Part shown: in pieces, positions 58,673 to 64,000 of the stretch | Position numbering within the stretch: position 1 is the stretch's first letter | Layout of the letters: each line of letters starts with the position of its first letter | Source of the DNA: Saccharothrix sp. | GTDB lineage: Bacteria; Actinomycetota; Actinomycetes; Mycobacteriales; Pseudonocardiaceae | DNA length: 64,000 nucleotides | Reading direction: 5' to 3' | NCBI RefSeq assembly: GCF_031180885.1 | Contig: NZ_JAPSLK010000003.1 | Location: 201,444 to 265,443 of the forward strand | Notes under the pieces: generated by a model | Told to the model about the DNA's origin: nothing | The model's database searches: none | Seen by the model: only the letters and a program-made list of their open reading frames with translations | Translations under genes and position numbers: made by a program

Positions 58673-59242
58673 TCACTCGTTCTGGTCGCGCAGGTAACGG
58701 CCGTGGTCGGTCTGCCGGTTGACGTCCGAGGCGTAGAAGCGCTCGGCCAGCTGCCGCGCCTGGCCCTCCAGCAGCCCCAACTGGGCCACCAGCTCCTCGT
58801 CCGCCTTGCGCTGCGCCGACAGCCACCACGGCAGGTTCAGGTAGGTCTGCACGGACAGCGGCAGGTCGGTCCGGGCCAGCCGGACCAGGTTGTGCCGCAG
58901 GTCCGGGTCGGTCAGCCGCTCGGGCTTGCCCAGCATGTCGTCGAGCACCTCGACCACCCGCCGCACCGAGTCCATTGTGGACTCCGGCATCCGGGACCGC
59001 TGCGCGGCCACCTCGCGGACCAGCGTGGACAGGCCCGCGCGCAGCTCCCACGCCTCGGTCGCGGCGTCCTTGGGCACCAGGCGCACCTTCTCCGGCGGCG
59101 CGAGCAGCGCGCCCACCGCGTACAGGCCCGCGACGACCGCCGGCCACCACGACCCCACGACGCCGGTCACGTACAGCACGACGCCGATCAGGCCGCCGAC
59201 GCAGCCGACGAGGTTCTTGGTCGAGCCCAGGTAGCGGATCAT
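58673..59242 (-). CDS. Membrane protein, last gene of the TelA/vWA operon
   Basis: A 189-residue protein. Residues 10-50 hold two membrane helices (NLVGCVGGLIGVVLYVTGVV, WWPAVVAGLYAVGALLAPPE). The remainder is a cytoplasmic helical domain (LRAGLSTLVREVAAQRSRMP, RVVEVLDDMLGKPERL, KADEELVAQLGLLEGQARQL). No family recognised; it resembles proteins that sit next to TelA genes. ATG 59242 overlaps the vWA stop (ATGA), so it is coupled to it. Likely a membrane docking partner. Confidence 0.7.
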   Translation of the reverse strand: MIRYLGSTKNLVGCVGGLIGVVLYVTGVVGSWWPAVVAGLYAVGALLAPPEKVRLVPKDAATEAWELRAGLSTLVREVAAQRSRMPESTMDSVRRVVEVLDDMLGKPERLTDPDLRHNLVRLARTDLPLSVQTYLNLPWWLSAQRKADEELVAQLGLLEGQARQLAERFYASDVNRQTDHGRYLRDQNE

Positions 59243-60849
59243 TGGTAGCCGCGGATCTCCTTGAACACGTCGGTCAGCTTGGTGTTGCGCGCGTCGAACA
59301 CCTTGCCGCCGGTCATGTCCGCGACCTTCGACAGCTCGTCGCCGCTGCCCTCGCCGAACAGCACGGTGAACACCGGCACCTGCCGCACCTGCGCCGGCAC
59401 CCCCGTGAACCCGGTCTGGAACTGGGCGAAGTCGCGGCCGTTGGCGTTCTCGCCGTCGGTCATCAGCACGATCGAGTGGAACCGGTCGGGGTCCTTGGCC
59501 AGCACCGGCGCCAGCACGGTGTAGGCGCGGTCGAGGCTGTCGTAGATCGCGGTGCCGCCGTTGGCGTTCAGGCCCTCGGCGAACGACTTGATCTCGGCCA
59601 GCACCGCCCGCGGGTCCTGCTCGGGGACGACGAACGTGCGCGGCTCCCGCGGGGTGGTGTCGAACGGCATGATCGTCACCTCCTCGCGGTTGCGGAAGCC
59701 GCGGAAGCGGCCGGTCAGCGACGCGTCCGCGCCGGTCAGGCCGACCAGGGCGGTGCGCAGCGCCTCGATGCGGTCCCCGGCCATCGAACCGGACGTGTCC
59801 ACCACGTACAAGGTGCGCGACGGGCGGCGGATCTTGTTGAAGTAGGCCGACAGCAGGGCGTCCACGGCGTCGCGGGTGGCCGGGAACGGCAGTTCCAGCA
59901 GGTCTTTCTGGGTGAACCGCGCGCCCAGTTCGACGCCGGGGACGACCGGGCGGCGGTGCGTGGTCTCGGCGATGCGGCGCTGGACGTCGTGGGTGCGCAG
60001 GTGGTCGGTGAGCCGCTGGTGCGCGCCGCGGGCGTCGTCGTTCGCGCCGGTGAGCAGGGTCAGCGGGTAGTCGGCGGTGACCACGCCGTCGCTGGGGTAG
60101 ACGATGGACAGCGGCTCGGGCAGCTTGCCGCCGGCGTTCATCGACAGCAGCACCGACTCGTAGTTGATCAGGCCGTCGATCTTGCCCGCCGGGTCCTGGG
60201 CGCGCTTCTCGAAGGCCTCCGACAGCCAGCCCGACGACCCGGAGGACAGCGCCTGGGCGCTGAAGAACTCGGTCAGCTTCGGGGTCACCGCGGCGACCTG
60301 GTTCGCGTCCACCGCGTTGCCCGCGCCCGCCAGCGCCGAGGCCACGCCGACCAGCGCGGAGAACCCGGAGTTGGACGCGGACGGGTCGGTCATGCCGTAG
60401 CTGAACGCCTTCTGCCCGGCCTTCTCGGCGATCTCGGCCCACCCGACCGGCCGACCCGCGAACCCCAGCCGCTGCGCCGCCGACGAGGACAGGCCGAGCA
60501 CCACCGGGGAACTCATGATCTTGACCTGGTTGCCCAGGCGCTTGGCGGCCTCCGGGATCGCCGCCGGGTACCGGTTCGAGGAGAACCACACCGCGTCGTA
60601 CGCGCCGTCCGCCGAGCCCGAGGCCAGCGCCTCCGCGCCCTCCAGCGTGCCGGTGAAGCTGAACTTCACGGTCACGCCGGTCGCCTTGGCCGCCTCCTCC
60701 AGCACGGGCCGCATGTCGGCCAGCTCGCTGCCCGCCAGGACCCGCAGCGTGCCCGGTTCGGCCGGGCCGACCGGCTGCCCGGGGTCCGGCTCGTCGGTGC
60801 ACGCCGTCAGCAGCCCCGCCACCAGCAGGAACGCCAGTGCCTTCCTCAT
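59239..60849 (-). CDS. Lipoprotein fusing a solute-binding domain to a vWA domain
   Basis: A 536-residue protein. Residues 1-17 form a lipoprotein signal with lipobox LLTAC. Residues 35-330 are a periplasmic binding-protein fold (TLRVLAGSELADMRPVLEEA, KIMSSPVVLGLSSSAAQRLG, IDGLINYESVLLSMNAGGKL). Residues 340-536 are a von Willebrand A domain with an intact MIDAS: DTSGSMAG, then the Thr/Asp in NGGTAIYDSLDRAY and SIVLMTDGENANG. The protein should be anchored outside the membrane and bind a metal-dependent ligand through the vWA domain. Coupled by ATGA to the genes on both sides. Confidence 0.85.
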   Translation of the reverse strand: MRKALAFLLVAGLLTACTDEPDPGQPVGPAEPGTLRVLAGSELADMRPVLEEAAKATGVTVKFSFTGTLEGAEALASGSADGAYDAVWFSSNRYPAAIPEAAKRLGNQVKIMSSPVVLGLSSSAAQRLGFAGRPVGWAEIAEKAGQKAFSYGMTDPSASNSGFSALVGVASALAGAGNAVDANQVAAVTPKLTEFFSAQALSSGSSGWLSEAFEKRAQDPAGKIDGLINYESVLLSMNAGGKLPEPLSIVYPSDGVVTADYPLTLLTGANDDARGAHQRLTDHLRTHDVQRRIAETTHRRPVVPGVELGARFTQKDLLELPFPATRDAVDALLSAYFNKIRRPSRTLYVVDTSGSMAGDRIEALRTALVGLTGADASLTGRFRGFRNREEVTIMPFDTTPREPRTFVVPEQDPRAVLAEIKSFAEGLNANGGTAIYDSLDRAYTVLAPVLAKDPDRFHSIVLMTDGENANGRDFAQFQTGFTGVPAQVRQVPVFTVLFGEGSGDELSKVADMTGGKVFDARNTKLTDVFKEIRGYQ

Positions 60850-61961
60850 CGGTCCCCCTCGTGCGAGCGCCGCAGGTGCTCCTCGGCGCGGCGGATCTCC
60901 CCCGACAGCGACTCCACGGTCGCCGCCATCGTCCGCACGGCCTCGGCGCGGTGGCCGTCGACCGCGTCCAGGGCCGCGTAGATCCGGTCGAACGACGCCC
61001 GGATCGTCTCCGCGGCCACCGCCGGGTCGCTGGACGCCCGCTGGATCTCCGCGCCCTGCAACCCGATCAGCTCGGTGTTGGCGCGGATCAGGCCGTCGGT
61101 GGTGGCGCGCAGGGCGCTGACCTCGTCCAGCACGTCCCGCTGGTTGGCCAGGGCGGAGGCGACGACCAGCGCCACCTGGAGGGCGCTCATGGTGGTGGAC
61201 ACCGCGCGTTCGACGCCCCGGATCAGCTCGTCGTTGTTGCGGCGCACCAGGTCCAGCGCGAGGTAGCCCTGGGCGCTGACCGCGAGCTGGGTCAGCAGGT
61301 CCTGGTGGCGCTGCCGGATCGGGTGCAGCGCGTCGGCGCGCAGGGTCTGGGCGCGCATCGGGTCGGTCAGGTCGAACACCTCGGCCTGCCGGTCCACCGC
61401 GGCGTCCACCGCCTCGGCGAACGCGGCGGCCTCGGCCAGCCGGCCCATCGCCTGCCACAGCCGTTCCCGCTCGCCCTTGATCGCGGCGTTGTCGCGGCGC
61501 AGGGCGTCCTGGCGCTGCCGGAGTTCCAGGACCAGGGCCTGGACGGGCGCGTTGGCGGCGCGGTAGCGGTCGAGGGCTTTCTTGGCGGCGCCGGCGGCCG
61601 GGAACACGCCCAGCAGCTTGCGGCCGGTCAGCGGCAGCTTCGACGGGTCCAGTTCCCCGACCGTCCGGCGGAGGCCGGCCAGGGTCGTGGTGACCGGGTT
61701 GCGCGGCGTGACCTGCTCGGCGACGGCCCGGTCGAGCATGGTGCGCGCGACGCCGGCGGCGGTGCGCATGTCGGACTCGCCGACGGCCAGCAGTTCGTCC
61801 AGCCGGTCGGTGAACTCCGGGGAGCGCACGTCGAGTTCTTCGAGTTTTCGGGCGAAGTCCTCGGCCTTGCGCGCGATGTCCTCACGGGTCTGCGGGTCGG
61901 GCGCGACCAGTCCCGCGGCGCGCTCGGGCGGGACCGGTCCGACCGGGTTGAAGTCGTCCAC
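60846..61961 (-). CDS. TelA-family (toxic anion resistance-like) protein
   Basis: A 371-residue helical cytoplasmic protein of the TelA family (PF05816). It reads FARKLEELDVRSPEFTDRLD, TGRKLLGVFPAAGAAKKALD RYRAA, LHPIRQRHQDLLTQLAVSAQ GYLALDLVRRNNDELIRGVE, RAVSTTMSALQVALVVASAL. TelA-type proteins were first linked to tellurite or other anion resistance, but their normal function is unknown, and they often occur with vWA proteins. GTG 61961 lies one base after the stop of the upstream gene; its own stop overlaps the vWA start. Confidence 0.87.
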   Translation of the reverse strand: MDDFNPVGPVPPERAAGLVAPDPQTREDIARKAEDFARKLEELDVRSPEFTDRLDELLAVGESDMRTAAGVARTMLDRAVAEQVTPRNPVTTTLAGLRRTVGELDPSKLPLTGRKLLGVFPAAGAAKKALDRYRAANAPVQALVLELRQRQDALRRDNAAIKGERERLWQAMGRLAEAAAFAEAVDAAVDRQAEVFDLTDPMRAQTLRADALHPIRQRHQDLLTQLAVSAQGYLALDLVRRNNDELIRGVERAVSTTMSALQVALVVASALANQRDVLDEVSALRATTDGLIRANTELIGLQGAEIQRASSDPAVAAETIRASFDRIYAALDAVDGHRAEAVRTMAATVESLSGEIRRAEEHLRRSHEGDR

Positions 61962-61962
61962 G

Positions 61963-63027
61963 TCAGTACTGCTTCTTCACCTCGTCGAGCAGCCGTTCGA
62001 GCGTCTCGAACGACGGCGGCTCGACCGCGTCCACCAGGTCCGCCGGCGCCTTGTCCCCGGCGACCTCGGCGAACAGCTTCGGGCTGGTGGTGCGGAACCC
62101 GAAGGTCGCGGCCAGCCGACCCAGCTCGGGGTCGGTGGCGAGCAGCCGGCCGACGCGGTCGCCGTTGGGGGACAACGGGACCAGCGTGTGCTTGGAGTAG
62201 ACGGTCGGGGCGGTGTAGAGCATGCGCATGTCCGGGCGGATCGAGCCGTCGGCGCGGATCAGGCGGTCGACGTACTGGGACTCGTAGACCAGGACCATCG
62301 GGGACTTGCCCATGCCGGCGGACAGGTAGTCCTCGAACGGGCCCTCGGTGCTGTTCTGCGTGTAGCCCTGGTCGAGGAAGAGCTTCGCGATGCGCGGCAG
62401 GACCTTCGCCTCCTGCTCGGCGCTGCTGACCACCGCGTTGCCGTTGGCGACGAAGGAGACGATGGACAGGTACATGGCGGCGGAGTTGGACTCGCGCGGG
62501 TCGGTGGTGGTGATCAGGACGTTCTTGCGGGCGGGGTAGGCGGTGTTGCCGGGGAGCTGGTCCCAGCGCCGGTCGGCCAGTTCGAGGTACTCGGCGATGT
62601 CGAGCACCTGGTAGTCCCCCGCGCCCTTGCGGACCGCGCCGTTGGCTTCGAGCAGCTTGACGATGGGCTCGAAGGTCGCGACGGCCATCGGGGACTGGAA
62701 GGGGGTGTGGACCGTGGTGACCTTGCGGTCGCGCTGGATCTTCTGCGCGGCGGGCGAGGAGGAGGGGAAGGCGAACTCGTACTTGCCGAGGTCGACGGTG
62801 GTCGCGATCTGCCGCGAACCGGCGGTGTCGACCTCGACCTTGATCTTGTGCTTGGCGAACGCCTCGACCACGCGGGGGTCGGTGAAGAAGGCCTGCTTCT
62901 CCGACCCGATGACCCCTCGGACAACGGTGATCTCGCTGTCCGGTTCGTCCTCCCGCCCCCACACCACCACCGCCACGACGGCGAGCAACAACACCACGGC
63001 CAACCCGATGGACAACCGCCGCTTCAC
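61963..63027 (-). CDS. Membrane-anchored substrate-binding-like protein, first gene of the TelA/vWA operon
   Basis: A 354-residue protein. Residues 2-22 (KRRLSIGLAVVLLLAVVAVV) form an uncleaved N-terminal membrane helix. The rest is a periplasmic binding-protein-like fold: VVRGVIGSEKQAFFTDPRVV, ITTTDPRESNSAAMYLSIVS, GPFEDYLSAGMGKSPMVLVY ESQYVDRL and YSKHTLVPLSPNGDRVGRLL. It has no ABC transporter partners. GTG 63027 with an upstream GGGGG is used. As the vWA protein also carries a binding-protein domain, the operon holds two such domains. Confidence 0.78.
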   Translation of the reverse strand: MKRRLSIGLAVVLLLAVVAVVVWGREDEPDSEITVVRGVIGSEKQAFFTDPRVVEAFAKHKIKVEVDTAGSRQIATTVDLGKYEFAFPSSSPAAQKIQRDRKVTTVHTPFQSPMAVATFEPIVKLLEANGAVRKGAGDYQVLDIAEYLELADRRWDQLPGNTAYPARKNVLITTTDPRESNSAAMYLSIVSFVANGNAVVSSAEQEAKVLPRIAKLFLDQGYTQNSTEGPFEDYLSAGMGKSPMVLVYESQYVDRLIRADGSIRPDMRMLYTAPTVYSKHTLVPLSPNGDRVGRLLATDPELGRLAATFGFRTTSPKLFAEVAGDKAPADLVDAVEPPSFETLERLLDEVKKQY

Positions 63028-63512
63028 GGCCCACCCCCTCGTCCCCAGTCGCCCGCGATCTTGCATCCCGTTCGACTCGTTTGACGCTCGAACGGGGTTT
63101 GGCGGGGTGAACCTTGAGTGAACGGAAGAAGTCGACTGGTGTTGGGGTGGTTCCGGTAGCATGATCAAGCGGATAGCGCGGGGTCGTCGCAGTGGCTGTC
63201 GCGGGGTTGGCGCGGTGTCCCCCGATCGTGTGACATGCAGGATCTGCGACTTTTCGGCCGGTCGCGCGTCCCGTGAAGAGGAAGGTGCGGCGCGGGACGG
63301 CCGGTCGGCGGCGACGGGCAGTCCCGCAGCCGCGACCTGCCCGGCATCGACGAGCTGCGCGACCGGCTGGCCGCCACCGTCCCCGACTCGCGCCGGCGGA
63401 AACGGACACCGGGCTCCGGCCGACCACGGCGGGCAATGGCCGGCGGGGGCGGGCACCGGCGGATCGCGGACAGGTCGGGTCCGGAGTCGGATCGGCCGCC
63501 GAATGCCGGTGA
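63028..63512. other. Intergenic region upstream of the TelA/vWA operon
   Basis: 485 bases. It should hold the operon promoter on the minus strand. I see ATGCTACC-type and TTGATC sequence near 63156-63168 but nothing strong. Plus-strand open frames here have Arg/Gly/Pro-rich, low-complexity translations and are not accepted as genes. Confidence 0.4.
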
Positions 63513-64000
63513 TCAGGACCGCGTGTCGCGACTCGAGGATCCCGTGCTCCGCAGGAACATCAGCGTCGCCAGGGTCGGGTCGCCGAGACCGCTGCTGAGC
63601 CTGTGCTGCAACGCCGCCGGGTCGGCGAATCCCGCGTAGTCGCGATGGACGTCCCACCAGCAGGTTGACCAGCACTTCCGGGGCGAGTTCGCGCAGCACC
63701 CAGCGCACCAGGTACAGCAGGGGGATCATCACGATCACCGCGATGGTGAACAACCAGGCCAGGGTCGTCTTGACCGCGAACGGCGTGGGCACCACGGTCG
63801 CCACCGCCTCGGCGATCTTGAACGTGGCCGCGGCGACGATCCCGATCCACACCGGGCCGGTCGGCCGGCGGTGGATCTTCGCGGTCCTCATCCACCGCCA
63901 CAGCACGATGCCGATCGCGCTGATCGCCATGAAGGCGCCCAGCGCGCTGCCGAACGTGCCCCAGAATGTGACCGGCTTCGGGATGCCGATCCCCAGGGCG
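63513..64000 (-). pseudogene. Membrane protein gene with a frameshift (runs off the right edge)
   Basis: From the right edge the minus strand reads ALGIGIPKPVTFWGTFGSAL and continues through three membrane helices (AISAIGIVLWRWM, VWIGIVAAATFKIAEAV, TLAWLFTIAVIVMIPLLYLV) to APEVLVNLL at 63658. The natural continuation, WDVHRDYAGFADPAALQHRL SSGLGDPTLATLMFLRSTG with stop at 63513, is in a different frame, reached by skipping one base (63657). A single extra base in CTGGTGGGA would explain this. It may be a sequencing error or a true inactivating mutation. Family not recognised. Confidence 0.55.

Noticed and set aside
63161-63598. Possible plus-strand gene starting MIKRIARGRRSGC
   Set aside because: Low-complexity Arg/Gly/Ser/Thr composition, no ribosome-binding site and overlap with the end of the membrane protein gene on the other strand.
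1-64000. tRNA, rRNA, CRISPR array, integrase, transposase or phage genes
   Set aside because: No cloverleaf-type T-loop sequence, regular spacer array or recombinase motif was seen anywhere by reading; the window looks like stable chromosome apart from repeats.

Overview
The window is very GC-rich and reads as chromosome of an aerobic, filamentous-type actinobacterium, most likely of the Pseudonocardiaceae/Actinosynnema-Saccharothrix-Lentzea kind. The lineage is my inference. It rests on an RbpA gene with an upstream SigR-like promoter, actinobacterial conserved proteins (DUF3097, SCO1664-type, DUF3090, DUF1707), separate but overlapping lnt and ppm1 genes, and many genes that look leaderless (a TAnnnT box 6-10 bases before the start codon). 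There is no rRNA, tRNA, CRISPR array, phage gene or transposase gene in view.

Layout. 1-5.7 kb: methyltransferases with an XRE regulator, methionine aminopeptidase, an SDR/hydrolase pair, a Suc_Fer-type protein, a TetR gene coupled to a 58-residue zinc-ribbon gene, and a CGNR protein. 5.7-16.3 kb: pentapeptide-repeat, DUF1707, amidase, AbfB-domain, SPFH/NfeD, DUF3097, kinase, GNAT and SCO1664/DUF3090 genes. 16.4-25.1 kb: an S9 peptidase coupled to an S66 carboxypeptidase, a glycerophosphodiesterase, a UMF1 permease, a PadR operon, thymidine kinase and a NUDIX protein. 25.1-29.9 kb: rbpA with a long structured leader, ppm1-lnt, PspC, TetR and GntR. 29.9-37.2 kb: a HelD-like RNA-polymerase motor with no room for the N-terminal coiled coil, then a tightly coupled lysine (beta-lysine) degradation operon kdd-amidohydrolase-kamD-kamE-kal. 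Its first-step enzyme kamA sits alone at 49.4 kb. 37.5-40.4 kb: an EF-hand protein and an unrecognised cassette of metzincin-like protease, HEAT-like protein and small protein. 40.4-45.8 kb: a tripartite tricarboxylate transporter (TctCBA) and its divergent CitA/CitB-type two-component system. 46-49.3 kb: a 192-base perfect inverted-repeat element, a GH13 enzyme coupled to an LLM oxidoreductase, and FxsA. 50.7-58.7 kb: an MFS transporter with a translated DNA repeat, XRE, CPBP protease, a NarL-type two-component pair, a second zinc protease, an internally deleted PEP-mutase-family gene and a secreted phytase-like esterase. 58.7-63 kb: a four-gene operon of binding-protein-like membrane protein, TelA, a lipoprotein fusing a solute-binding domain to a vWA domain, and a membrane protein. 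63.5-64 kb: a frameshifted membrane gene running off the edge.

Most operons here are joined by four-base GTGA or ATGA stop/start overlaps, so translational coupling is the rule. The best leads for undescribed biology are the TelA/vWA/binding-protein operon, the metzincin-HEAT cassette, the HelD variant, the rbpA leader RNA, the 192-base hairpin element, and a dispersed 48-base repeat that has entered a coding sequence in frame.
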